In this document: positions 55,076-63,284 of the stretch, in pieces
Position numbering within the stretch: position 1 is the first letter of the stretch
Layout: the number at the start of each line of letters is the position of its first letter
NCBI RefSeq assembly: GCF_030815955.1
Contig: NZ_JAUSXK010000001.1
Location: forward strand, 1,798,001-1,862,000
Direction: 5' to 3'
Length of the DNA stretch: 64,000 bases
From: Microbacterium murale
GTDB lineage: Bacteria; Actinomycetota; Actinomycetes; Actinomycetales; Microbacteriaceae
Notes under the pieces: generated by a model
Told to the model about the DNA's origin: nothing
Seen by the model: the letters and a program-made list of their open reading frames with translations, nothing else
Database searches by the model: none
Program-made: the position numbers and the translations under genes

Positions 55076-55627
55076 CTACTGGCCGAGCGCAGCGGCGCCG
55101 GCCTGAGCGAACTTCTGGTCGAGATCGCCGCTGGGTGCGCCCGCCACTCCGATACCTGCGATCGGAGCTTCCTCGGAGGCGACGGGGGCTCCGCCTCCGA
55201 GGAAGAGGGTGCCCGGGATGTCCTTCAGGTTCGGAGCGTCTTCAAGGCGCTCGACGAGCTCTGAGGTGGGAGCGTTCCAGGCGACAGCCGTGTATGCCTT
55301 CTTCACAGCCGACTCGGGCGACTGCGGGCCCGCACCGTCGCCGCGCAGGGTGACGATCGTGTTGCCGTTGCGGTCGACGACCGCAACGGAGACGCGCTGG
55401 CCTTCGGCGGCGGCGGCGTCCATGGCGGCCTGAGCTGCCCGGGTCGCGGCTTCGACCGTCAAGTGGCTCGACTGCGTCACGTTGTCCGTGGCTGCGCTGG
55501 TGATTGCTGCCGGGGCGGCCTGGCTGTCCGCACTGGCGGCGGAGACGACGCCGAAGGTTCCGGCCGCCAGGGCGACGGCGACGGCGGCACCGGTGAGGGC
55601 GCGGGTTCGGGTGGACATCTTGTTCAT
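55076..55627 (-). CDS. HbpS-like secreted haem-binding protein (GlcG/HbpS family)
   Basis: A Sec-type signal peptide (about residues 1-35, ALTGAAVAVALAAGTFGVVS) is followed by a GlcG/HbpS domain of about 130 residues: VSVAVVDRNGNTIVTLRGDG, then ESAVKKAYTAVAWNAPTSEL, KDIPGTLFLGGGAPV and the end GIGVAGAPSGDLDQKFAQAG. This matches Streptomyces HbpS, which binds haem outside the cell and tunes the SenS sensor under oxidative stress. The ATG at 55627 has AAGGAG upstream. It is divergent from a SenS/SenR-like pair, so the sensing set appears complete. The poly-C tract follows its stop. Confidence 0.85.
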   Translation of the reverse strand: MNKMSTRTRALTGAAVAVALAAGTFGVVSAASADSQAAPAAITSAATDNVTQSSHLTVEAATRAAQAAMDAAAAEGQRVSVAVVDRNGNTIVTLRGDGAGPQSPESAVKKAYTAVAWNAPTSELVERLEDAPNLKDIPGTLFLGGGAPVASEEAPIAGIGVAGAPSGDLDQKFAQAGAAALGQ

Positions 55628-55842
55628 GAGGACTCCTTCGAGGTGGTGATCTGGAGGTCGGGGGTGTTCGTGATTCCGACCTGGTATCAATCGTCAGTCC
55701 GCGACTGCCCTGACGTCGTGGGCCTAACGGCTGGCATCGGATCGCTGGGTGGACGACAGCGGTGTCATCCATTCGGCTGATGGGGAGATCGCCTTGCCCC
55801 GATAACCTGATGGCACGGCTGACATATCCGGAGGTGGCGCGC

Positions 55843-57069
55843 ATGAAGGAAGACTCCGCTCCCGGCGCCCAGGTCGCTGACCCCGACTCCCGCTGGCTGG
55901 CAACAGTGATGCACGTGGCGTTCTTCGTGCTGCTGATCTCATCACTGGCCCGTTTTCTGATCGTCCACTACACGGACCCGATCTCGCTGTGGGTGATCGT
56001 CCTCGCTGGAGTTCTGGCGCTGTTGTATATCTTCGGACCGGTGACGGGGCCAGCCGACGACGTTGCGCACCCGTCTCCGTCCACCGTGTGGTCGAGAGTC
56101 TGGCTTGCTGCGGTCATCGCGTCATGGGCGGCCTTGGTGATCCTCGCCCCCAGCTTCGGCTGGTGCGCGGTGCCGCTGTTCTACACAGCGCTGAGAACGT
56201 TGCGCACCCGCGCAGCGATCGCCCTCGTCGTGTTGGTCACAGCTCTCGTCGTCGCAGCTCAGGTCCAACTGCGGCTGAAGTTCGGGTTCGATCCGACCCT
56301 GATCTTCGCCCCGCCCGCCGTCGCCGCCGTGGCCACCGCGATGTTCATCTATTCCCAGCGGCAGTCGAGCCGTCTGCGAACGGCGATCGCGGACCTCGTG
56401 CAGACTCGCAGCGAGCTTGCAGCGACGGAACGCCGCGAAGGGACCCTGGCCGAACGCCAGCGACTGTCGATGGAGATCCATGACAGCCTCGCGCAGGGCC
56501 TGTCCAGCCAGCAGATGCTGCTGCAGGCCGCGGATCGGCTCTGGGTCACCGATTCCGACACTGCGCATCGTCATGTCGATGCGGCCAGAACGATTGCGGA
56601 ACGCAATCTCATCGAGGCGCGGCGTTTCGTGCACGATCTTGCGCCCGCGGACCTGGCAGACGGCAGCGGCTTGGATGACGCGCTTCGCTCCCTTGCCGAA
56701 CGTGAGACCAGCGAATCGCTTCGAGTTCGATTCCACCAGGACGGCGTACCACCAGAGCCATTACCCGCACGAATCCAATCGACTCTCCTTCGCATCGCCC
56801 AGGGGGCGCTGGCGAACGTGCGCGAGCATGCTGACGCAACCATGGCTGTCGTGACGATCACCTACCTCGATGACCAGGTGGTGTTGGACATCGCGGATGA
56901 TGGGCGGGGGTTCGATCCAGCGAAGCAGCCGGAGGGCGTGCGCGGCTACGGACTGTCCGCCATGCGCGCACGCGCGTCGCAGCATGGCGGCACCGTCACA
57001 TTCGAATCGACACCGGGTGAGGCTACCGTGGTCTCAGCGGCGATTCCTCTCGGTGCCGCAACCCCATGA
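55843..57069 (+). CDS. SenS-like sensor histidine kinase
   Basis: The 408-residue kinase has about five membrane segments (residues 20-165), a coiled linker, the HisKA_3 His in RLSMEIHDSLAQGLSSQQML, and a HATPase domain with GALANVREHADAT (N box) and GRGFDP, RGYGLSAMRARASQHGG (G boxes). Its five-segment plan and divergent HbpS gene resemble SenS of Streptomyces, which interacts with HbpS. Assignment rests on context. Start 55843 is chosen for its CCGGAGG site; 55762 and 55810 are in-frame alternatives. Confidence 0.85.
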   Translation: MKEDSAPGAQVADPDSRWLATVMHVAFFVLLISSLARFLIVHYTDPISLWVIVLAGVLALLYIFGPVTGPADDVAHPSPSTVWSRVWLAAVIASWAALVILAPSFGWCAVPLFYTALRTLRTRAAIALVVLVTALVVAAQVQLRLKFGFDPTLIFAPPAVAAVATAMFIYSQRQSSRLRTAIADLVQTRSELAATERREGTLAERQRLSMEIHDSLAQGLSSQQMLLQAADRLWVTDSDTAHRHVDAARTIAERNLIEARRFVHDLAPADLADGSGLDDALRSLAERETSESLRVRFHQDGVPPEPLPARIQSTLLRIAQGALANVREHADATMAVVTITYLDDQVVLDIADDGRGFDPAKQPEGVRGYGLSAMRARASQHGGTVTFESTPGEATVVSAAIPLGAATP

Positions 57070-57079
57070 GGACCTTGCG

Positions 57080-57703
57080 ATGAGCCCAGTACGCCTTCTC
57101 GTCTGCGACGATCACGCGGTCGTCCGGGCCGGGCTGCTCGCCTTGTTGGGCAGCGAGCCGGACATCGAGGTCGTCGGAGAATCCGGGAGTGGCGAAGACG
57201 CGGTCGCGATGGCCGCGAAGCTGAGGCCCGACGTCGTGCTGATGGATCTGCAACTCGGCGATGGGATCGACGGTGTCGAAGCGATCCGGCGGATCGCCCC
57301 GACCGGCATCCACGTCCTCGTGCTCACCACCTACGACACTGACGCCGACATCACGCGGGCCATCGACGCCGGCGCCACCGGCTACCTCCTGAAGGCGGAG
57401 CGACCTGAAGAGCTGTTCGCCGCGATCCATGCCGCGGCAGAAGGGCGCACGACCCTTTCCCCACCGGTCGCGAATCGAGTCATGAACCAGATGCGCGGAA
57501 CTGCCTCGGCCCGTCTCACTCAACGAGAGACTGACATCCTGGCACTCCTCGTCGAAGGAATAGGCAATCGCGACATAGCTCGCACGCTGTTCATCAGCGA
57601 GGCCACCGTGAAGACGCACCTCAGCCGCATCTATACCAAGCTGGGCGTCGACACCCGCTCGGGGGCGGTGGCTGTCGCGAACGAGCGGCGCCTGCTGAAT
57701 TAA
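57080..57703 (+). CDS. SenR-like LuxR-family response regulator
   Basis: The 207-residue regulator has a receiver with acidic residues DD10-11, phospho-acceptor Asp56 (LMDLQLGDG), conserved Lys in YLLKAERP and a LuxR helix-turn-helix (LTQRETDILALLVEGIGNRD). It is separated from the kinase by 10 bases. In Streptomyces SenR controls hbpS, a catalase-peroxidase and related genes; here hbpS is the adjacent likely target. A small hairpin CACGGT-CATTC-ACCGTG (57706-57722) follows the stop. Confidence 0.88.
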   Translation: MSPVRLLVCDDHAVVRAGLLALLGSEPDIEVVGESGSGEDAVAMAAKLRPDVVLMDLQLGDGIDGVEAIRRIAPTGIHVLVLTTYDTDADITRAIDAGATGYLLKAERPEELFAAIHAAAEGRTTLSPPVANRVMNQMRGTASARLTQRETDILALLVEGIGNRDIARTLFISEATVKTHLSRIYTKLGVDTRSGAVAVANERRLLN

Positions 57704-57705
57704 CA

Positions 57706-57722
57706 CGGTCATTCACCGTGAT
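57706..57722 (+). terminator. Weak hairpin after the SenR-like gene
   Basis: CACGGT (57706-57711) pairs with ACCGTG (57717-57722) around a 5-base loop just after the stop. The stem is only 6 bp and no T-tract follows. Confidence 0.4.
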
Positions 57723-57842
57723 CTCTCGACGGACGAATGCCCTGACCGATATTGTGGCGCGTGACAGCCGCGTGCCGGTTTGTCTGCGTGGGGGCGCTGA
57801 TCTGGGGACGAAATGTTCTGAGAGTGCGAGACAGGAGTGCCG

Positions 57843-60002
57843 GTGTCGGAAGCGAACACGTCAGAAGAGACAGCGAAGCCGAGGGGACGTCGGCGCTTCC
57901 AGCGCGGTGGAATCAGCATCCAATCCAAGCTCCTCATCATGCTGTTGGGCGTCAGCCTGGTCTCCTCCATCGTGGTCGGCGCGATCGGCTTCATCAACGG
58001 GCGGCAATCTCTGCACGACGCCGCGGTGGACCAGCTCATCACGATCCGCTCGATGCGCGCGGCCGAGGCGATCGAGGCGATCGACGACGCCAAGGAGACT
58101 GCGGCGCTGAACTCCCGCAATCTCAGCGCGCAGAATATGTCTCTGGCCCTGAACACGGCATTCGACGAACTCCAAGCGCAAGAACTCACCTCCGAGCAGC
58201 AGGCCGAACTCGATGCCTACTATGCCGACACCTACATCCCCGAGCTGGAAGGTCGGGCAGGAGAGGACTACGGGGCAACCGCATTCATCCCCGAGTCCAA
58301 CGCCGGCCGCTATCTGCAGCTGCAGTACACCACGGGGAACCGAGACTTCGACGCCGACTACGACGAGCTCCTCACCCGCAACGATGTGGGGGACGGCACC
58401 TCGTACTCGGCAGCGGCAGGCCGTTACGGTGACTATTTCTCCCGCCTGATCGAGCACGTCGGTTACGAAGACGCGTTGCTCCTCAATCTCGAGGGCGACG
58501 TCGTGTTCTCCGCGTACAAGGGCATCGATCTCGGTGCCAATCTCAACACCGGGCCGTATCGCGATACTGCATTCGCTGAGACATATCGTGAGACGATCGC
58601 CACGAACTCGGTGGACGCGATCGGGATGACCGACTTCGAACGCTGGATCCCCTCGCTGAACATCCCCGCCATGTGGGTGGTGTCGCCGGTCGGCAACGAC
58701 GACCGGATAACGGGCGCGATCGCGTTTCAGCTTTCGATCGATCAGATCAACGACGTGATGACCGGCAACGAGCAGTGGAAGGCGCAAGGGCTCGGCGACA
58801 CGGGCGAGGTCTACCTCGTCGGGCGGGACGATCTCATGCGCAGTAACGCCAGGAGGCTCATCGAGAACCCGGACACCTATGCGCAGATGATCATCAACGG
58901 AGGCGTCGCACCGAGCATCGCCGAACGAGTTGCCGAGATCAAGGGGACGGTTCTGTTGCAGCCCGTGAACACGTTCGCCGTCGCTGAGGCGCAGGCAGGA
59001 CGCAGCGGCACGGTCGTCGGCAGAGATTTCATGGGCGGCGACAGCGTCACCGCTTATGCGCCGTTGGAGGTCGAGGGGCTCGATTGGGTGGTGATCGCGA
59101 GAATCGACACCGCAGAGGCGCTCGCACCGGTGACCGAGTTCACCCGCAACGTGCTGCTGTCGCTCCTCGGCATCATGCTCGGAGTGGCATTGCTCTCGCT
59201 GCTGCTCGCTCAGATCTTCACGCGGCCCATCCACCGGCTGGTGGGTGCCGTTCACAAGATTGCAGAGGGCGACCTCGACGTTCAAGTGCCTCAAGGATCA
59301 CGCGACGAGTTCGGCGACCTCGGAAGCGCCTTCAACGACATGGCATCGAGTCTGCGAATCAAGCAGGACCTCATCGAGGAGCAGCAGAAGGAGAACGAGA
59401 AGCTGCTGCACACACTCATGCCCGAAAGCGTCGCGAACAGGTACAAGCAAGGCGACGAGGCGATATCCGAGGCTCATGAGAACGTCTCCGTCGTTTTCGC
59501 CGAGCTCGTCGGCTTCGACGACTACGCCAGAGGGCTGACGGGCGAGCAGGAGATCGGACAGCTGAACACCCTCATGCGCGGCTTCGACGAGGCTGCGGAG
59601 AAGACAGGGGTGGAGAAGGTCCGCACGCTCCACGGCGGCTATCTGGCGTCGTCCGGCATGGCGATCCCGCGCGTGGACAACGTGCGCCGCAGCGTTGATT
59701 TCGCCCGACATCTCGTCGAGGTCGTCGAGCGATTCAACGTGCAGAACGGCACCTCGATCGCGCTTCGTGCCGGTGTCGACACCGGCACCGTCACAAGCGG
59801 ACTCGTGGCGCGCACCACCCTCGCGTACGACCTGTGGGGGGATGCCGTGAACCTCGCCTACCGCGTTCGGTCTGTGACCGGGGAGCCGGGCATCTACGTC
59901 AGTCAGACGGTACGCGACCGTACGTTGGAGCTCGTCGACTACGTCGAGGCGGGAACCGTCGAGTCGCAGGGCAGGACCGAGACCGTGTGGAAGGTGGCGT
60001 GA
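57843..60002 (+). CDS. Cache-HAMP receptor with degenerate class III cyclase domain
   Basis: This 719-residue protein has a first membrane segment (about 28-48), a large external Cache-like sensor (about 50-430), a second membrane segment (about 435-460), a HAMP domain and a class III nucleotide cyclase domain (about 545-700). Position 554, usually the first metal Asp, is Glu (VVFAELVGF). Position 598, usually the second metal Asp, is Gly (RTLHGGYL). Base-selecting Lys592 and Asp in DLWGD remain, as do Asn670 and Arg674. Catalysis is therefore doubtful. It lies 1 base before a channel with a CNB domain. GTG 57843 has GGAG upstream; 57837 is an alternative. Confidence 0.88.
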   Translation: MSEANTSEETAKPRGRRRFQRGGISIQSKLLIMLLGVSLVSSIVVGAIGFINGRQSLHDAAVDQLITIRSMRAAEAIEAIDDAKETAALNSRNLSAQNMSLALNTAFDELQAQELTSEQQAELDAYYADTYIPELEGRAGEDYGATAFIPESNAGRYLQLQYTTGNRDFDADYDELLTRNDVGDGTSYSAAAGRYGDYFSRLIEHVGYEDALLLNLEGDVVFSAYKGIDLGANLNTGPYRDTAFAETYRETIATNSVDAIGMTDFERWIPSLNIPAMWVVSPVGNDDRITGAIAFQLSIDQINDVMTGNEQWKAQGLGDTGEVYLVGRDDLMRSNARRLIENPDTYAQMIINGGVAPSIAERVAEIKGTVLLQPVNTFAVAEAQAGRSGTVVGRDFMGGDSVTAYAPLEVEGLDWVVIARIDTAEALAPVTEFTRNVLLSLLGIMLGVALLSLLLAQIFTRPIHRLVGAVHKIAEGDLDVQVPQGSRDEFGDLGSAFNDMASSLRIKQDLIEEQQKENEKLLHTLMPESVANRYKQGDEAISEAHENVSVVFAELVGFDDYARGLTGEQEIGQLNTLMRGFDEAAEKTGVEKVRTLHGGYLASSGMAIPRVDNVRRSVDFARHLVEVVERFNVQNGTSIALRAGVDTGTVTSGLVARTTLAYDLWGDAVNLAYRVRSVTGEPGIYVSQTVRDRTLELVDYVEAGTVESQGRTETVWKVA

Positions 60003-60003
60003 G

Positions 60004-61428
60004 ATGACCGATGCATTCCAGGACGGCTGGGCGTGGTGGGTGATCGCGCTCGCCGTCGGAGTGCCTGTGCTGCTCGTGGTACTCACCGAGGTGATCGGCA
60101 CCCTTGTGCGCCGCAACAACCCGGTCGCCGGACCGCTGCGGTTGCTGCGCAACTGGGTGGTTCCTGCCGGCGCGCTGCTCGCCCTGCTGGCCTTCGCGAT
60201 CCAGTCTCCGGCCGATCAGGTGTGGGTGCGGGTCGTCGCGACCGTCTTCGGCTTCCTCGTCATCCTGCTCGTGCTCTCCGCATTCAACGTGGCCCTGTTT
60301 GCGAACGCGGAGCCGGGGTCATGGCGAGACCGCATCCCGACGATCTTCGTGGAGATCGCCCGCCTCGCCCTCGTGGTGGTCGGGCTCGCGCTGCTGTTCT
60401 CCTGGGTGTGGGGTGCCGACGTCGGAGGGTTGATCACCGCGCTCGGTGTCACCTCGATCGTGATCGGTCTCGCACTGCAGAACGCTGTCGGCGGTGTGAT
60501 CTCGGGTCTGCTGCTGCTGTTCGAGCAGCCGTTCAAGATCGGCGACTGGCTCGATGCTGCAGGTGTGAAGGGGCGCGTGGTCGAGGTGAACTGGCGTGCT
60601 GTGCACATCCAGACCGGCGCCGGCATCCAGATCGTGCCGAACTCGACCCTGTCCGGAGCATCCTTCACGAACATGAGCGAGCCGGAAGGGCCGTATCTCG
60701 CAACCACTCCCGTGAGCTTCTCGACCGATGACCCGCCGCACGAGGTGATGGCGCTGTTGCTCGAGATCGCGGACGCACTGCCGATGCGGTTGCCGGAGCG
60801 GCGAGCGTCGGTCAACTACTCCGGGAGTGGCGCGTATGGAGTGTCGATACCGGTCACGGGTCCTGCCGATGCCGGACAGGCGCTCTCCACGTACCTGTCC
60901 TGGCTCTGGTACGCCGCACGCCGGCGCGGGTTCGCCCTGGATGGCGACTCCACCGATCCGCTCGCCGAACCCCAGCGCCTCGTCGAGGCCATGACGGTGA
61001 TCGCGCCGACACTGCATCTGCGGGAAGAGGACACGGAGTCACTTCTCTCTTCAGCCCACTTGGAGCGTTTTGGAATCGGCGAGACCGTGCTTCCCGCAGG
61101 AATCATCCCCGATCAGGTGAAGATCGTCGTGTCGGGTCGGGCCATCCTCGCCCTCGATATCGACGGCGGGCGGATCGAATTCGCCACAGCGGAGAAGGGC
61201 GACCTCATCGGTCAGACCGCACTTACCCGCGAGCGCACCCAGGCGGTGACGATCGCGGGGGAGATCCTCACCGTCGTCGTCATCCCGCTCGCGACCGTTG
61301 ACGACCTGATCCGCTCGCGGCCGAAACTCGCCGCCGAGATCGGGGAGTCACTGGAGCTCAAGCGGGCCCTCGCGGCCGACACGCTCGCGGGCCTTGGCGT
61401 CGACCGGAGGCGCCTCCTCGACCGGTGA
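60004..61428 (+). CDS. MscS-family channel with C-terminal cyclic-nucleotide-binding domain
   Basis: The 474-residue protein has four to five membrane segments and the MscS pore helix region (LGVTSIVIGLALQNAVGGVI, then LLLLFEQPFKIGDWLDA), an MscS beta domain and a C-terminal cyclic-nucleotide-binding domain (about 345-450). The phosphate-binding cassette reads GDLIGQTALTRERTQAVTIA: it keeps an Arg, but the usual Glu is Gln and two residues are missing compared with the common motif. The layout is that of bacterial cyclic-nucleotide-gated MscS channels. It follows the cyclase-like receptor by 1 base, so the receptor likely gates it. Confidence 0.9.
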   Translation: MTDAFQDGWAWWVIALAVGVPVLLVVLTEVIGTLVRRNNPVAGPLRLLRNWVVPAGALLALLAFAIQSPADQVWVRVVATVFGFLVILLVLSAFNVALFANAEPGSWRDRIPTIFVEIARLALVVVGLALLFSWVWGADVGGLITALGVTSIVIGLALQNAVGGVISGLLLLFEQPFKIGDWLDAAGVKGRVVEVNWRAVHIQTGAGIQIVPNSTLSGASFTNMSEPEGPYLATTPVSFSTDDPPHEVMALLLEIADALPMRLPERRASVNYSGSGAYGVSIPVTGPADAGQALSTYLSWLWYAARRRGFALDGDSTDPLAEPQRLVEAMTVIAPTLHLREEDTESLLSSAHLERFGIGETVLPAGIIPDQVKIVVSGRAILALDIDGGRIEFATAEKGDLIGQTALTRERTQAVTIAGEILTVVVIPLATVDDLIRSRPKLAAEIGESLELKRALAADTLAGLGVDRRRLLDR

Positions 61429-61446
61429 TGACCGCTCGAGGAGGCG
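61411..61446. terminator. 11-bp hairpin at the 3' end of the channel gene
   Basis: CGCCTCCTCGA (61411-61421) and TCGAGGAGGCG (61436-61446) pair across the channel stop codon. The converging wall-protein gene ends at 61462, so this may terminate both. Confidence 0.6.
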
Positions 61447-61461
61447 ACGCGGCTCTCCCCG

Positions 61462-63195
61462 TCAGACGCGTCCGCGGATGCGCCGACGACCTGCTGCGAA
61501 CAGGAGTGCACCGCTGAGCAGGGCGATCAGTCCTCCGGCGATGAACGGCGTGCTGTCGGCACCGGTCGTGGCGAGCGGACCTGAGCTGCCACCATCGGTA
61601 CCTGGAGCCTGGCCGCCGGGCGTCGTGGGCGGATCGACCGGGTCGACCGGGTCGACCCGGTCGGCGATCAGCGCGAAGTCCTGGTCGACGATGACGTCAC
61701 CGGAGGCGGTGATCGTGGCAGTAAGGCGTGCCGGACCGTCCACGGTGTAGCCGTCCGGGGCGACGACCGAGATGTCGTAGGACCCGGGCGGGAGGTCGCC
61801 GACCAGGTACGTGCCGTCGGCGCCGCTCGTCGCAGTGGTCGTGCCCGCCGGGCCGTCGATGTTGATCGTCACGTCGGCGACCGGATCGCCCTCGCCGTCG
61901 CTGATCGTGCCGGAGACCGAACCCAGCCGGGCAAGGTCGAAGTCCACCCCGGTGAGGTCGGAGCCTGCCACGGTCTCATTCCGGGTGGCCGGTGTCACCG
62001 CAACGGTGCCGGCGGGAACGGTCACGGTCACGTCATACGTTCCGTCGCCGATCAACGGGAACGAATAGGTTCCGTCACTCGCCGTCGTGGTCGTGAGTGT
62101 GCCGCCGGGCCCCGTCGCGGTGACGGTCACGCCGGCGATGCCGGAACCTGCTGCGGTCACGGTTCCTGCCAGGGATGCGATATCGCGAACTGTGAGGTCG
62201 ACGACGGCGTCTGCGGTGCGGAGGTCAGCGGTCCCCGTGCCGACCACTCCGATCTTGCCCGGAGGAGGGGTCGCAGTGACCTGGTATCCGTCGGTGGCGA
62301 AGTATCCGGGGAAGGAATAGAGGCCGCCACCGGCAGTGGTCGTGGTGGCGACGACGTTTCCGTTCGCATCGGTGAGCGACACGGCGACACCGTCGAGCGG
62401 GCCGTCATCCACGTCACTGACCGCGCCGGTGATGTCTCTCGCCATCGACGCGAACCAGGTCTGGTAGACGGGGAATCCGGAGCGCTGCGTGAATTCGAAG
62501 GTGAGGCTCGCGATCGAAGTGGTGGGTTCGAACCAGGCGGCAGAGCCGGAGGTGTCGACTGCGCCCAGATTTCCGACCAACGTCAGTGCCGCGGGGTCCC
62601 ACGTCGGGACATCTGCCGGATCACCCGTGCACGACGGCTTGCCGGCGACGCCGGGCGCGCAGTAGTTGAATCCGTCCTGGAAGCCGAGGTCGGCGGCAGT
62701 GAGAGCTGCGCCGGATGCCGAGACACCGGAGATCCGCACCGAGTCGGCGTCGATGTCGCCGAGTGCGAAGGCCCATCCGGATGCGGGGGCAGGAGTGTCG
62801 AAGGTGTACGTGGTCGTCGAAGGCGACGTCGCATTGTCAGCCGCCGGGCGAAGGTTCAGATAGGGCTGATCGCGGCTCGACCCGTACTTCGCGCCGATCG
62901 GCGTCCCCTCGGACAACCAGTTCGATGCACCGGAGATGACGCCCACGCTGCCGGCGCGGGAGTCGCTCGTGATGCTCGCGGACAGAGCGGGTTGTCCGGC
63001 GAGAGTCACCGCCGAGGTGTAGTTCCCTGCCGTGCCGGAGAGGGGTGCCCATGCGGCCCACGCCGTCGTGGTGGCGGCCGACGCCGCGGGTACGACGGTC
63101 AGGCTCAGCGCCGCGACGGCGATGATGGCCGACATCGAACGCGTGAAAGCACGGCGAGGGGACACAGTCGTGTCTTTGAACGGACGCTGAGGCAT
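61462..63195 (-). CDS. LAxTG cell-wall-anchored repeat protein
   Basis: The 577-residue protein has a signal peptide (MSAIIAVAALSLTVVPAASA), an unrecognised N-terminal domain of about 240 residues, then three to four carboxypeptidase-regulatory or SdrB-like beta modules (for example GSVSGTISDGEGDPVADVT and GTTTATSGADGTYLVGDLPP). It ends in a DPVDP linker and a sorting signal: LATTG, hydrophobic segment IAGGLIALLSGALLFAAG and a basic tail. LAxTG is the motif used by class E sortases of high-GC actinobacteria. It should be covalently attached to peptidoglycan. The start at 63195 is chosen to include the signal peptide. Confidence 0.88.
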   Translation of the reverse strand: MPQRPFKDTTVSPRRAFTRSMSAIIAVAALSLTVVPAASAATTTAWAAWAPLSGTAGNYTSAVTLAGQPALSASITSDSRAGSVGVISGASNWLSEGTPIGAKYGSSRDQPYLNLRPAADNATSPSTTTYTFDTPAPASGWAFALGDIDADSVRISGVSASGAALTAADLGFQDGFNYCAPGVAGKPSCTGDPADVPTWDPAALTLVGNLGAVDTSGSAAWFEPTTSIASLTFEFTQRSGFPVYQTWFASMARDITGAVSDVDDGPLDGVAVSLTDANGNVVATTTTAGGGLYSFPGYFATDGYQVTATPPPGKIGVVGTGTADLRTADAVVDLTVRDIASLAGTVTAAGSGIAGVTVTATGPGGTLTTTTASDGTYSFPLIGDGTYDVTVTVPAGTVAVTPATRNETVAGSDLTGVDFDLARLGSVSGTISDGEGDPVADVTINIDGPAGTTTATSGADGTYLVGDLPPGSYDISVVAPDGYTVDGPARLTATITASGDVIVDQDFALIADRVDPVDPVDPPTTPGGQAPGTDGGSSGPLATTGADSTPFIAGGLIALLSGALLFAAGRRRIRGRV

Positions 63196-63284
63196 GCGCC
63201 AAGTCTGGTGGACAGAACCTCGCGGCGGCAACCTTTCGGCGCAGATATCGGTTGAGCTCTCTTCGAGGTGGATGATCGTGACGC

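Noticed and set aside
57843..60002. Pycsar or CBASS-type antiphage cyclase
   Set aside because: Those cyclases are soluble and sit with dedicated effectors. This one is a two-segment membrane receptor with Cache and HAMP domains, and it lacks the catalytic aspartates.
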